DNA of 64,000 nt from Gracilariopsis chorda (GCA_003194525.1 NBIV01000161.1:62001-126000); one strand, 5' to 3'; positions 17,122-29,500 are shown, counted from the first letter of the stretch. A program made the numbers and translations. The notes: generated from the sequence alone by a model not told the origin.

Positions 17122-17396
17122 CTTAAAAATCTAAACATCCTTCGGGACCTCAACTGGTTCTTGTAATAATTATTTCTAAGAACGCATACGCACCCACTTG
17201 AACAACAGAGAGGATACGGTGAAATCTGTTAAAGGGTTTGTTTCGCCATAGAAGTAACTAAATCTTGCAAGTTTCATAACCCAGATTGAATCAGTAGGGG
17301 ACTTAGGGTAATTGAACTTTTGCGTTTGCCAATAGCACATAAAAGCTTTGATTTTAGCTCAATAATCGAGATGAACGCATGTGTTTACGTCTTTGT

Positions 17397-19061
17397 TTAT
17401 TTGTTTTTTATCATTACACCGTGAAAGTGACGTAAATGCTCAGAAAAACATTCCCTACAAGTTCCACTATCACATATATAAATGGGATCATTCTTAAAAG
17501 CAAAACAATCGGCACAAATAGACTTTGACTTCTTCGTTGATTTGTCGATTTTGCAGCGTTCTTGGTAAAATGCCATCGTATCGGCACCATTACTTCTTTT
17601 ACGCTTGCGACTGCCTTGCATCAAATGAATGCCAGTACCAGCTCTTTTCTGAGCTGACTCAATATCATCCAAATTTTGGTTGGTTATATCTATAAGGCCA
17701 GTTGTATCCCAGGTATTATCGAGCAATTCATCTGCAAATTTGATAAAAAATGTATTTGGATTGAGGTTACATCGTCTTTCTTTAGCTGACTTGTATATAT
17801 TACACGTACCAGCCATGCACATTTCCAAAAACAAGCAATGAACCCTGAAAGACCATTCCTTAACTTCTATTTTCTTCTCAAGTTTGAGGTCATCTTGGCG
17901 GCACCGATTGTGCCGATCAATCATCGAGCAGCGCTCATAGTACTCTTTGCATACTTCTCGAATAGGGATTTCAATCTCCACAATCTTTTTAATGTTTTCA
18001 ACTTTCCTAAAACGTTCTCTTGAGATTGGAGTAGCAGGATTTGTGGTTCCATAAGTAGATATAAAATACCTTCGATCTCTGTCCCCCCATAAAACTGCCA
18101 TGAGATTCGTTTTAACTGAATTTCCCTTCCATAGAAGCGTAACGAGCTCTCCCCTTTGAGCATGTGTCAATTCTGACAAATGCTTCATAGAAAATTCTCT
18201 AGCAGCAGTCTTCACAACCCTGATAAATCTTAACCTCTTTTGCAATAGAGAAGTCGCAGTATGGACAGACGAAAAAATGAATTGGCGCAAACAACACTTT
18301 CAGTTCCAAACAAAGGCTCAACCAGTAGCTAAAAAAAGCAGGTCCATGCCGATGTATCTAAGAAAACGAAGATTTTGAGTTGTTTTCTGAACCCATATTG
18401 AGTTCAATTCTCATCGTAATACCACTTTCTCCGCAACAAACGGATTTTTTGTCACACTCGCTTTCGGGTTTGCGATCCAGTGCTGTGTACTGAGGGAGGC
18501 CACCATCAATCTAGTGCTCACCAAGCCCGTACCAATATGACAGGCTTTCGTAAACAAGTAGAGATTGAGATGGAGTGGCGAATGTTCGGCGATCGTGGTT
18601 AATTGCTTTCACAAAATCCGTGTCGAGATTCCAACGACGAGCTCCACCTTTGTTACGCTTACGATATCCGCTAAAGAGAATTAGGACTCTAATAGTCACA
18701 AATCTATTCCTAGCCAAAATTTTTCCAGGGTCAGGGAATGCTAAATATCGATACTGAGACTTTTGACTATACAAATCCCGTCTGTTTGAGAGCTGTAATC
18801 GAATCATAAAAACTAAAATGCCAACAACCTTTAGAATTTTCTTTTAGTAGTTCTTGAAGATCCTTTGCGGCAAAGAACATCATTAGCTATATCGACAATC
18901 AATTTCAGATAAGTTTTTGGAAACATCCACACAACAAAGTGAAATAGCGTGAGATGATTCAGAGCGTGACGGGCGATGATACAATCTCTAGCTGAGTCAA
19001 TGGGGTTACATCGATACAATTGTAGAAATGCACTTGATGGCCTCGAAAAATCAGAAATCAC
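17397..19061 (-). pseudogene. piggyBac-like (DDE_Tnp_1_7) transposase remnant
   Basis: Reading from 19061 down: FHFVVWMFPKTYLKLIVDIAND resembles the N-terminal region of piggyBac transposases. After a frameshift near 18830 comes KVVGILVFMIRL, then KILARNRFVTIRVLI and SLLVYESLSYWYGLG, matching the 'RNRF...' and 'DESM..WYG.G' motifs with the catalytic Asp replaced by Tyr. An open frame at 18290-17397 (297 codons) holds the C-terminal part: SMIDRHNRCRQDDLKLE corresponds to the conserved 'N..MGGVD..D...' region, and a Cys/His-rich tail (CADCFAF, CDSGTCRECF, HLRHFH) matches the terminal zinc-binding domain of this family. Enzymes of this type cut and paste at TTAA; here the flanks show TA. Inactive: frameshifts and loss of a catalytic residue. 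Confidence 0.65.
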
Positions 19062-19719
19062 CCAATGTCAGCCATGAAATTCCACTGATTAGTTGCCTGC
19101 CTTTAAAGTCTGTAAAGTTTACGTTCTGCAAAGTTACAGCAGCGTTACTTTATGTCACCATTGAATTGCCATTGCTCGGGTCATAGGGAGTGTCGTATTT
19201 ATTAAAAATGCCAGTGCTATCTCTCAGAAGCTCAATTTGTTTCTCTACTTCGTCAAAAAAATTTCCTTTATAATTTTGCAGAGATGCAAGATTAGACTGT
19301 TTGGTTTAGCGCGCTAATTGAAACAAACAAGTGATTTTTGACCGATTTTAGTTGTTTTTCTTCAAAATGTCCACTTTTGTGACCGTATCATTTATCGTAG
19401 TGGTCTTCCATAGAGATCCGAAAAACGTGCTGCAGTTAGGAACTGAGATCACAGATCGAGCTCATTTGTGGACAAGGCTGCCGACCTTACGGCGCATATC
19501 AGATATAGCTGTCATTGTGATGGTTTTTTGGAAGTTGGCGACGTTGAAGTGGTTGAATATAAACTTGATGAGAGTATGGACTAGCTTTCACGCTCTGCCG
19601 GAGTAAACAAGACGTCGAACTACGTAGTGGACTAAGAATCTTGACAAAATAATCTTGTTTACAAAATTTGTAAGGCAATCAATTTTCGCCTCATATGAAG
19701 CCATTGGTCGAATAGACAC

Positions 19720-19957
19720 TAGTGGAGGATTGTTTCGCGTTATACACTCACCACGTACACCATTGCACTCGTCTACCCTTGTATCCTTTCTCTCTATCCG
19801 TAAGATAGTCAGTTCCGAATTACAAGTTTTCACTCCTTCACATGCTTTCTGTTCCATCTATCACAACTCTGTCTGCTATCATCATGATGGCGCGCAGAGT
19901 TGAGATCGATGGCGATGATTGTCACTATGTTCATGGCTCGCGTAGCTACGCGGGGGG
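19720..19957. other. Upstream region of the SEL1 gene
   Basis: No gene seen between the piggyBac-like element and the TATA-like box. Confidence 0.4.
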
Positions 19958-19963
19958 TATAAA
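19958..19963 (+). promoter_or_regulatory. TATA-like box upstream of the SEL1-repeat gene
   Basis: TATAAA after a G run (CGGGGGGTATAAATTC), about 255 bp before the first in-frame ATG at 20218. Position is plausible; nothing else tests it. Confidence 0.35.
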
Positions 19964-20217
19964 TTCTCTATCTTCGGACCTTGTCGGATCTCGAGTTGTG
20001 GCAGCCCGTTACACCTCCCGCACTTTCACAGCAGAGCACCAACGCAACGGTTCTCCCACGAAACTCGCCAACAAGCCTCGGTACATCTCTGCCCGCCTTT
20101 GCTTCTGTTCATACGCAACCCCTGCCAGCCTCCTACGCGTCTCCTAACCGACTCTTTGCCGCTGCCTCCGCACCGGTAGTCGTTCTTTTATTTCGCGTCT
20201 GTCATAGACTCAACGCC

Positions 20218-22476
20218 ATGGTTGACCTGGGCGAGCTTAGCAACAGATTCTTCATCATACTTCCAGCGTATGTCGCCGCGTTTCTCCCATGGAGCGCCTT
20301 TAGTAGTAAAGACTTTATCAGCGGGAGTTGGAAAACTATTCGTACAACGCGCGCAGCTGGGTACAGCAACCTTGTTTCTTCCTTTCTTCCGGCAATCTAG
20401 ATCCTGTTTGACAATACAACTCAGTTTGAAGGAGAGGACTACAAAGAGGCATGTGCTGCGCTAATCGCATTAGGTTTTGCGCTGCTACACGGCACTCGCT
20501 CTGCATGGGGCCTCTGGCAGCTTCATGTGTTTCGCAGTTGGTGTGCTAAGAGCATTGATGCACTTGCTGCCATGGGAGTAAACTTTCGTTTCTCAGACAA
20601 GGAACGGCGTGAGTTGGTGAAAGAACGGCAAATGTCGTCATGGGAGATAGCAGACGAGATGCTGGTGAACAATACTATCGTTGACAGCCAAATTGCTTTA
20701 AGCGATGCTCTATCACGTTCACTGACACTCGGAGACGTGAGATCTAGTATGCGGTGTAGGCAGTTCCACGGTCGGTTGTTATGGGAACTGCAGGAGCATT
20801 TCGAAGAAAGCATACGCAAGTCGGAAGAGAATGAGGTAGAAGCAGTTTTGGGACATGGCCCAGCAAGCATTGAGCTAATAGCTCTATGTATCCTCTCGTT
20901 TCCATCTCTAAGCATAGATGTGAAAGAAGATAACGAAGTTGAGCAGGATTTGGTGACGAGCACAAGAGACTGGTGCGGGATCCAAGTTGGATGCGGGTCC
21001 GAAGGAACAGCGGAAGTTGGGAATGCGGCACGTGACACAATGAAAAACAGTGCACTTGTAATTGTACCGGTTTGCGGACCGCAGCGTTGTGAGATCCAAG
21101 TTCGGTTCGTGAGTAACGGGAGAGATCGGAGGAAGTGCGCTAAGGTTTCCTTGTGGTTTGGAGATGAGAAAGAGTTTGTTTGGGAGTGGTGGCGAGATAC
21201 ATTTACCGGCCGGCTAGAGGGCACGAAAGAATGGCAAGGAGAGCACTATATGGAAACGTCATTAAATCTGATAACATCTCCTAGGGATCTTGATACGCAA
21301 TTTGAGAAGTTCAAGACGATAACAAACGAAGAGTTTGATGTTTGGAAAAGATGGAAGCCTTTCCGAGTGGAAATATGCATGTTTGAACTAAGACGCAGCG
21401 AAGTGCTGAAGGAAATCCGAAGAGTGGAAAGGCAGGCAATGCAAAGCATGAAAGTGGGGAACTTGATCTACAAAACTGGATTCTCAAAGCAAAAGAGGAG
21501 AGCTGTTTCTTACGAAAAGGCAAAGATACAAGTGATTTTTCACGGGATGAATTTGATTCGAGAATCAATGGAGCAAGAAATGAAGATCAGAGAAAGTGAT
21601 GTCGAAAGAGGGAGTGAAGATGGAGAGGAGTCCATGGTGAAGAAGCTTTTGGAGACCGCGGGAAATCTGAGTGGAGGGAATACTGGTGCAGTGGAGAGGG
21701 CTGTGCTTCTATACGAGGCTGCTGCAGGGGAGTTTGGCAGCGAGGATGCGTTGGAAAGAGGCGTTGAGCTTGTGTTGCAGAGTGCGAGTGTATCTGATGT
21801 TCGGGCGGTGGAGCTGATACAGATGTTCATTGGAAGCGTAATGCCGTCCGGTAATCTCATTGAGTCGAAGATACACACGTGCGTCGGTGGCGCTGGGTGG
21901 AGCTGTGCTAAGAGCTTGTAGCATGCTAGTCAGTTGTTGTGAGGGAAGCATGGTAGAGCCGCGATTATTCCGATTTCTTCTCTTAGTTTCACGGTTTGGA
22001 GAGAAGAAAGGAGCACAGGAGGTTCAGAATATGATGAAAGTGATGTTATGTAGTTCCGAAAAAGACGAAGCGTTTGGAGAATACGCTTGTCTCTATGGTG
22101 TGCTTTTGTACACAGAGAGTAGGAACGAATCAAAAGCACTGACGGGAACACAAAGCCAAAGGATAAGCAATGCAGTGGTGAAAATGCCCACTGATATAAG
22201 AAGAGAAAGGGTACACGAAACTGGATTAGGTGAAGGATGTTTTATGGATCGAATCAGATTGGCTGCACAATACTGCAAGTACCAAAAAGAACTTCTCGAA
22301 ATAGCTATCACAAGAGGACAACGATCGAGTGCAGCGATTGAACTGGGTCTTTACTGGAAGACGGAGCGGAGGGCGTTCCGAGAGATGCTGTACTGTACGT
22401 GCCACGGGATTGCATGACCGGGCTATCGAAGAAGGTGGGGATGTGTCTGTCATGACTAATCTGGGTCTTTTACTGG
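20218..22476 (+). pseudogene. SEL1-repeat protein gene, 5' segment
   Basis: A frame from ATG 20218 runs to 21921 with a single TAG at 20398-20400. A +1/-1 shift near 21860-21920 passes to the frame that ends at 22417. The N-terminal ~450 residues are charged and helical and have no recognised domain. SEL1 repeat consensus starts near 22335 (AAIELGLYW) and is continued by REMLY-type frames. SEL1 repeats are ~38-residue helical pairs used as protein-binding scaffolds. The coding sequence is cut at 22476 by a 1.06-kb LTR; the next repeat resumes at 23539 on the far side, and further repeats lie beyond copia 1. The gene is a serially interrupted relic. TAG, a frameshift and insertions make it non-functional here. 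Confidence 0.65.
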
Positions 22477-23538
22477 TGTGGGCGCCATCACGAGACGGTG
22501 ACGGAGGGGGTTAAAATAAATGACGAATTAGCCTAAAAAGGGTGTTCCTCGTAGCTTGAAGCCCGAACAAAATGAAACGACACGAACAAAAGATCAAACG
22601 AACAACCAATGCAGGGACCCAAACGGCTCAACCTGCAACGATAACAACAAATACAAAAAGGAGAGCACAAAGCTCAATCCAAGTACAAACTGCTTGATAC
22701 TTCTTGAGACGGCGCAAAACCCAAGATTTATTTCAAGGGTCACTAGGAGTCAGACTCCCGGCTTACGGTAAGACACTCCAGATGTGAAGTGATTTCTGCA
22801 GACTACCCACTTCTGCACCAACCAGAAGCAGGTGCATACAATACTTACAGGGCTTCCAAAGGAAAGCTAACAGCGGGGTATGCTTTCACTCTATACCCAA
22901 TCTGGCCCTTTGCAGGAGAGGTTGCACGGCAAGTGGTCTGCGGACAGCTCCCCGTCAAGGAACTGCGTTCAGACACCACCAGGTCTTTTTACCGTCACCA
23001 TTATCCGAGCAAAGCTCCGGTGGGGGCTCACAGACGACAGAAGCGCCTTTAGAACACAGTACGCGTCTCCCGTCCACGTCAAAGGCGCTTCAACCGGTCT
23101 CAGCGACGGTCATGCCCCACCTTAAGTATGCAAAATTGGACAAGCGCCTCACTAAGTGCGGTTGAGATTTGATGGTTGATAGTAATAGTTGAGATAGTTG
23201 CAGGGGTGAGTACGTTAAGATGTGGTTCTTGAGATGAGTAAAGATTGAAGTCTGGGACTCAATTCCTCCTCTTATAGAGTCAAATAGCATGCAGAACAAT
23301 ACCGAAACGCATTACTACTTTCTACTTACTCATGTTTGCGTTTAGGTTACTCCATTGGCTTCCAGAAGCTTCTGGAGCTGCACACTAACCAATAGTAATT
23401 TAGAAACTGGCACCTGCATCACCGAAATACAGTGGTAATGCTCGGCCCGCGAAGCTTAGAATGCTCCAAACACTGCTGGAGCACTCTACACGTGTGGTCC
23501 AGCAGTGCTGGAGCATTCTACCAATTTCGCGACCGAAA
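22477..23538 (+). mobile_element. Solo LTR D1 inserted in the SEL1 gene
   Basis: 1062 bp starting TGTGGGCGCC, flanked by a perfect 5-bp target duplication ACTGG (22472-22476 and 23539-23543); removal restores the local SEL1 repeat spacing (TTTTACTGGTAAAT). A second copy of 1063 bp lies at 61688-62750 in the same orientation and ends ...ACCAACA. There is no internal coding region. This best fits a solo LTR left by recombination; a non-autonomous element is the alternative. Confidence 0.7.
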
Positions 23539-23716
23539 ACTGGTAAATAGAGCGTAGGGCGTTCCGAGAGATGCTGTACGTGCCACGGAATTGCATGATT
23601 GGGCTATTGAAGAAGGTGGGGATGTGTCTGCCATGACTAATCTGGGTCGTTTACTGGGAAATGGAGCGGAGGGTGTTCGGAGAGATGATGTACGTGCCAT
23701 CAGATTGTACGAGCGG
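23539..23716 (+). pseudogene. SEL1-repeat gene, middle segment
   Basis: About one and a half SEL1 repeats (CTGGTAAATAGAGCGTAGGG..., then AIEEGGDVSAMTNLG in frame, GNGAEGVRRDDVRAIRLYER). It ends at AGCGG (23712-23716), which is duplicated at 29909-29913 beyond copia 1. Confidence 0.7.
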
Positions 23717-23853
23717 TGTAGCGGTTGTCGCTCTGCCTTGTTTATTCTCCTTAGGGGAGTGAAAACGTTCAGTCTATATATATCAGCTCCATAAGACTAG
23801 TGTGTGGACCCTGTGGCTCGTTCTAATGAACGGCCACAGTTAGTCCACTCACA
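23717..23853 (-). repeat. 3' LTR of copia 1
   Basis: 137 bp, matched by 29772-29908 with roughly ten differences, so an older insertion than gypsy A. Confidence 0.9.
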
Positions 23854-24159
23854 GCGTCCCTCACAAATGACTTAGTTAGAATCGTCTTTCGTTCCAATCT
23901 ATCCAAGTGACGTAGTAGCTACCGTTAAAAACCTCAATACAGTAAAACCTCTCAGGAAAAATCTGTATCTTAAGGAAAAGGTATAGCCCTCTTGTCAGCT
24001 GTGCTAAGCAAACCTGCAAGAAATAAAAACAATGTAGCCGCCCGCAGAAAAAGGAAAATCCGATATGTAAGATATGCAATGGTAAGGATATAGAAAAGAA
24101 AAAAAACCGTCAGTATATTCAGAAAGAAGAAGTCGAAGTCGGTAGTAATAATACTTAGT

Positions 24160-24738
24160 TTAAGACATCAAGCCACAAAGAAACGATAGTCCCTTGAGGA
24201 CTTCGTTGGATACAGGCTTGGTAAGCACTTCAGCAGCTTGAACTTCAGTCCCAATCGATTTTACATCCACAACATTGGCCTCCATCAGTTCTCTGACATG
24301 ATGAAATTTAAGGGAAATGTGCTTGTTTCTTTCCGAGACCTTGGGGTCCCTCACAATCGACAACGCAGTCGAGCTGTCTGTGAAAATAGATATTGGGTAC
24401 ATTTTCGGTTCATCGGTTAGGACTGTTTCGTTGCGTAATTCCCAAAACAATCTCCGCAACCACGTAAGCGTTTTACCGCAATACGAAAGTGCAATATACT
24501 CTGCTTCTCCAGACGATAACGCAACAAGCGTTTGTTCCTTGGTCGTCCACATGATCGGTGCTTCATTCACCTTGATCGAAAATCCAGTCGTAGACTTCCT
24601 TGTCTCACGCCATCCACCCCAATCGGCATCGCAATATGCCTCCATTGGCGCTGTAGTATGCGTGGGAAAGAACAAGCAAAGACCCTTTGTACCCTTCACG
24701 TACCTAAGTACTCTCTTCCCAAGTCCCATGTGCCTCAT
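24160..24738 (-). pseudogene. RNase H domain of copia 1
   Basis: Open 192-codon frame with the copia RNase H signature: CDADWGGWRETRKSTTG, then LSSGEAEYIALSY, then FTDSSTALSI. The catalytic Asp-Glu-Asp residues are kept. It is the best preserved part of copia 1, but it is separated from RT by frame breaks. Confidence 0.85.
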
Positions 24739-24829
24739 ACATGGGTCGTGGACTTGCTATGCTAGCAAAGATGCTGCAGAACTTATGTCTAAACTGGAAG
24801 ACACTGCCTAGTACATTAAGTTGCCCACC

Positions 24830-25614
24830 ATCTTCCGGTATCGATTGTGAATGCCAGGTGCAAGACTGAGTTCTTCTTCTCATCGGCCTGTGAGGTGGCA
24901 TTTAGAAGTTAATGGTGTCAGAGCACTGTTTGAGTGGCTCAATCCGTTTTCTTTCAAGATCTTTTCGACATACATGGTCTGTCGGACCTTGATGCCGGTT
25001 TTGTTCCTCTCAATGTCAATTCCGATGAATGACTTAACTTCTCCAAGACGCTTGACCTCGAACAGCTTCTGCATCTCCACTTTGAAGTAATTAAGTAAGG
25101 AATGCGAATCACATGACATCAATATGTCGTCCACAATGATCACTAATGACAATGTACCACTTGTGGATTTATATATGTAAAGGCGACTATCCGTACTAGA
25201 TTGTGTGTATCCTAGTCGTAATAGTGCCTTATGTAGTAGTGAACCCCATACCTTCCCGGCTTAGCGTGCTACATAGAGAGATTTTAGCAGCAAGAATACT
25301 TTGCCAGGTACAAATGAGGATCCAGAGGCGTTCTGTGGTTGCTCCATTATTAAGGGTTCGTCGAGATCTCCGTAAAGGTACGCATTGCTTATGTCCATCG
25401 CCTCCAATCTTAGGTCTTGGGCTGCAGCTTTGGCGAGGATGAGGCGGCTAGTTTCTTGTCGTGCGACTGGGGCGTACAGGTCGTCGGGGTCGAAGTCCAG
25501 GTAAGGACGTTGTAAGTCGCCCCGTGCTACGCAGCGTGCTTTAGGAAGTACCTGTGGGGGATCCAAGCTCAGGTATTTTGCTATGAATCTCCAAGAGAAG
25601 GGTAAGGGCTTCAT
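24830..25614 (-). pseudogene. Reverse transcriptase of copia 1
   Basis: Two open pieces. 25614-25261 holds YAPVARQETSRL, MDISNAYLYGDL and GKVFLLLKSLY, ending in a stop. 25152-24880 holds VIIVDDILMSCDS, the catalytic xxDD box of copia RT, then KLFEVKRLGEVKSFIGIDI. The frame is broken between and after the pieces. Confidence 0.85.
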
Positions 25615-25647
25615 ATTTGGTTTTCTGTCTACAAGCCTCCACGCTCC

Positions 25648-26940
25648 TCATTGCACTAGGGCGTTGTATTCTCTGTCGATTGCTTCTGCCCATCTTGGCA
25701 TTACTCGTGCTTCCAAGAACCTCTTAGGGACTCTGCCATCATCCCTAAGATCTCTTAAGCGAGAGTTTGCAGTCAAACAATGCACTAAATAGGCATCCAA
25801 ACGCTCTTCGTCATCTTCCTCCATCCTCCTCTCGGCTTCGTGAGGACGAATTGAAGAGAAGTCTATTATTTCATTGATGGATGGGAGGGCCTCCTTCTTC
25901 ATTTTGAAGTCTGCCTCTCGGCACTTTATTACTTTTCCCATCGAAGGAACGTAAATTCTTAACAGAGTTCGTGGGCTATGCATCCCAACGAAATGGCCTG
26001 GAACAGCACGAGGTAGTAGCTTCTTGTTCGCCACTGTCTCGGACCGATATATGTACGCATGTCCCTGCTGTCTGAACTTGAGGATATTTGTGAAGTCAGG
26101 CTTTCGTCCGAACCATAGTGTGAAGGGGACCTTCATTCCTACTCGGTGATTTGGTAGGCAGTTCTTTAAGTAGTTGGCATGCGAGATGGCTTCCTTCCAG
26201 AGCTGATGAGGCAAATTTGCAGCGAACAGGAAAGTTCGCGCCATCTTCCACAAGTCCTGGATGCTTTTCTTTGCCAAACCGTTTGATTGATGCGCATAAG
26301 GTGGAGTGAATTCAAGTATCATTCCGTTCTCCATGGCATATGTGACGAAGTCGTCGGACCTATTCTCACCCGCCCCGTCAAGGCGAACGCGGTATATTCG
26401 GTTTGGAGAGGGTTCATTCTCGGTGCGAGCCTTGTACCAACGTACTGACTCAAAGAACTGAGTCTTTTTGTCGAGAAAGTAAAGGGAGCTTACCCTTGTG
26501 TTATCGTCAATAAGTACCTGCATGTACTTAGAACCTTGTAAGGAGCTCGGGGTTATGGGGCCGGTGAGGTCCGTGTGTGTTAGTTCTAATGGCTCTTCCG
26601 CGATCGAGTCAGATTCTCTGAGGGGAGCACTTTTGGTACCAGCGTCGATGCACGGGGTACAGGAAATATTGTTTACCTCTGTCGCGGAAAGTGTGGGTAC
26701 TACATCACATTGGTCGATGCAAGATAGACGCCGATCGCAACCGGGGTGTCCAAGTTTCTCATGCCAGTCCTTGGCAGTCTGCCTGGAGAGTTTGACGCTG
26801 ATTGTGCGCGTGGGGGAGGCGTAGGACTTGGCAAGGGTAAAGTCCGTCTCTTGGCGGTCACTTGTAAAGTTCTTTTCCAGTTGAGCGATCTTTGATGATG
26901 AACATCGAAGTATTTTGGCTGTTGGAAAATGTTAAGTCTA
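25648..26940 (-). pseudogene. Integrase region of copia 1
   Basis: Contains the pre-integrase zinc motif (DWHEKLGHPG followed by Cys pairs), the first catalytic Asp (THTDLTGPI) and the second (LDGAGENRSDD). At the third catalytic position the element reads NGLAKK where copia 2 reads NGVAEK, so the essential Glu has become Lys. The C-terminal part continues with LWFGRKPD and the 'GHFVGM' motif. The coding frame is largely open but the enzyme should be dead. Confidence 0.8.
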
Positions 26941-28152
26941 CGTGCCTTGAAAGCACGGAGAGGGATACGAGGTTAGAGTCGAAGGATGGCGTATGCTTCG
27001 CAGGTAACAGTATCCCCTTTCCAAGCGGTATTTTATTGTTCCAAAGCCTATAATCTCAGATGTGTGGTCACAAGTGTTTACCGTTTGTGGTGTACAGCGT
27101 TGGTAGTCCCAAAACAGGTCTCTCTCGTTGACGAAGACGTGACTTGCACCTGAGTCTAGCCATATTTGTATGCTGTCATCATAATGAAGACTTGCATTTG
27201 CTATGGCAACGAAACCTCGGTTGGGACCAACTTGCCCGCTGTTGTTACGATTGTTATTTGCTTTTCGTGGGTTACGGTGCGTATCCCAGTTTCTGCTTGT
27301 GTTTTGGTTTCGTTCCTCGTGGTGGTTTATATTCCGCTTGGAGTTCCGGTGAGTTTGTTGCCTCTGGTTGTGCGCATGGTTCTTCTTTCGTGACCAGCAC
27401 TCAGAAGGGATCTGTCCTATTCGTCCGCACTTCCAGCACTGTACTCTTGTCTTTCTTCTTCGAGAGGGTTGCTTGCTCCGAATGGTGGACTTCTTTGCGG
27501 CAGAGTATGGGTGAATGCTGTCGTTATCGGTTATTTTAGTCCTTATGGAGGACGTTGAGGCTCTGTGTATTCGATGATCCATCTCTGAACGGACAAGTGA
27601 TACTACATGGTCGTGCTCCATGTTCGTAGCATCTGCTACTAGTGTTATTGCCATGAGTGAGTCTGGCAAGGTTCGAAGCAGAGTGGCAGTTCGCTCTTTG
27701 TCCGTCAGTGGATCTCCAAGTCTGGCAAGTTCCAAGTAAGTTGTTTCCAACTCAGTGAGGTGATCTTGTACGTCGGCACCATATTTAAACGTTAAAGTGC
27801 TTAGCTTCTGACCGAGGTTTAGTTTGGATTGTATGTTATCCTTCTTGTATGTGGACTCAAGTTTCGTCCAAACCTCCAAAGCAGAGCAGTACTCCCTTTC
27901 TAGTAACTCGGAGACAGCAACGATAGGCTGCGTGCCCAAATTCTGTACGATGGCTGATCTTGCCTTTCGATCGGCGTCGTCCCATCGCTTGCGTGCTTGC
28001 GCACTACCATCAGCTGGGCGTGGTTCTGTGAGCACGAATAGTGCTTACAAGCTATTCATTATCTCCCGCACGTATATGCGCCATGTGTAGTAGTCGGCAT
28101 TCCCTTTTAATCTGGGTATAAATTTGGTGTCGTAGTCCTTATCAATGTCCAT
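26938..28152 (-). pseudogene. gag and protease of copia 1
   Basis: ATG at 28152; TAA at 28045-28047 replaces a Gln codon kept in copia 2; the frame then stays open to 26938 (365 codons). Copia gag (UBN2-like) motifs: VWTKLESTYKKDN and LTDKERTATLLRTLPDS. The zinc knuckle reads CWKCGRIGQIPSEC, with Gln in place of the zinc-binding His. The protease motif is WLDSGASHVFV near 27160. Copia 2 is a plus-strand relative with its own defects. Confidence 0.85.
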
Positions 28153-28800
28153 CGTGGAGTAAACTCTACGCGAGACTCAGATATGGCGGCAGATAAAATG
28201 TCTTCACCGGTGTCCTACAGGGGGAGGGAATTTTCTTTTACTTCTTGAACGTTCGGGGCCACCGGCAGGAGATGCTATCCCTGAAACCCTAAAGGTCAGA
28301 CCCCTGGCTCCCAATAAGACTCTTTCTCGATGAGATGCGATTTCAACAGCGTGCCCAAGTTTTGCGCAATCCAGAACGAGGGTGCGTGTAGCGTACGGGA
28401 TGTCCAGGAGAGGTTACTAACAGCAAGATATGTGTTCACCAGTTTACCTCCTCTGATCCCTTTCGGTTACTTGCTCGGCAAAATTGCTCCGGCTCGCTCG
28501 CTGATCTGTCTTTGGAGTCCGGGCTGGGCGATGATACACCCTGTCACCGACGGTTCGCAGCTACACCCCAGCTGTGCCGGTTATCTAGTGCGCTTACTCG
28601 CCGCCGGATTAGTTCAAGTCCCCTTTCGGTTCCGTTACGGTACTCAGCTTGCGGAATACTTTGAGAGACCAGTTGCCAACTTCCACTCAGTGGGTAATGG
28701 CTGCGGAGGCCCTGCTCTGGACTTGGTATCTTTTCTTACAGTCAAACGCCCTGGTAGGGTGTTGACAGGCGGGGCCTTGTGTTCAGGACTTTAGTAGACG
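28153..28800 (-). other. Leader region of copia 1 (no gene)
   Basis: 5' untranslated part of copia 1, clearly similar to 32000-32275 in copia 2 near the gag start (GTCTGACCTTTAG, TCTCGCGT...ATGGAC). No coding region supported. Confidence 0.6.
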
Positions 28801-28847
28801 GTCGTGGATATTTACAGCGTCGACAGGAGAGAGGAGGGGGAGGAAGG

Positions 28848-29500
28848 CCAGTCCAAAGGCAGCAGCCGCAGGGAAGGTTCAATTGCGGAAGTCGCGCCGC
28901 GGGGGGGGGGGGAGGGACGGCCACTCCAGAGGCAGCAGCCGCGTGGAAGGTTCAATGGCGTAAGCCACGCGAGGGGGGGGGGGGAGGGCTAGTCCAGAGG
29001 CACCAGCCCCGGAGAGGGTTCAATGGCGTAAGCAGCGCGGGGGGGGAGGGCCAGTCCAGAGGTGGCAGCCGTGTGGAGGGTTCAATGTCGGAAACCGCGG
29101 GGGGGGGTGCACCAGTCCGGAAGCAGCAGCCGCGGGGAGAGTTCAATGGCAGAAGCTGCGAGGGAGGTGATGGCGGCCAAAGATAGAAGCCACAGGAGGG
29201 GGTGGGGGGGGTCTAGCTGAAGACTGTCCAAAGGCGGCAGCCACCGGGGGTGGAAGAGCGGTGGCGAAAAGCGGAAGCCGCAGTGAGGGAGAAGACGCCA
29301 GTCCAAAGTTGCCGGTCGCGTAGGGGGAGAGTGGCAACCGAAAGCAGAAGCAAGCGAGGAACCGAAAACAAAAGCCACAGGGGGCGTGGGGAGGAGACGC
29401 CGGTTTAAATGCGTGAGCCGCGGGGGGGGATGGGTCGCCACTCGAAAGCGGAAGCTGCAGTGGCCGTAGGGAGGTGAAGCCGGTGCAAAGTTGGCAGCCG
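28848..29500. repeat. G-rich minisatellite in the copia 1 leader
   Basis: At least five tandem units of 61-73 bp (phase marks GTCCAGAGG... at 28851, ~28924, 28992, 29054, 29115), then decayed units to about 29500. Units carry AGTCCAGAGGCAGCAGCC and GGTTCAATGGCGTAAG and are joined by runs of up to 11 G on the plus strand (C-rich in the element's own RNA). All frames here are artefacts of the repeat. Confidence 0.8.

Larger units (their letters stand above)
16855..19719 (-). mobile_element. Decayed piggyBac-like DNA transposon with TIRs
   Basis: The left end GTGTCTATTCGACCAA (16855-16870) is the exact reverse complement of 19704-19719. A palindromic subterminal motif CCTCATATGAGG at about 16878-16890 is matched near the right end (19689-19698). 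Both ends abut TA (TTAG left, CTAG right) and not a TTAA pair. The transposase remnant lies on the minus strand inside. Length is 2865 bp. Confidence 0.75.
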
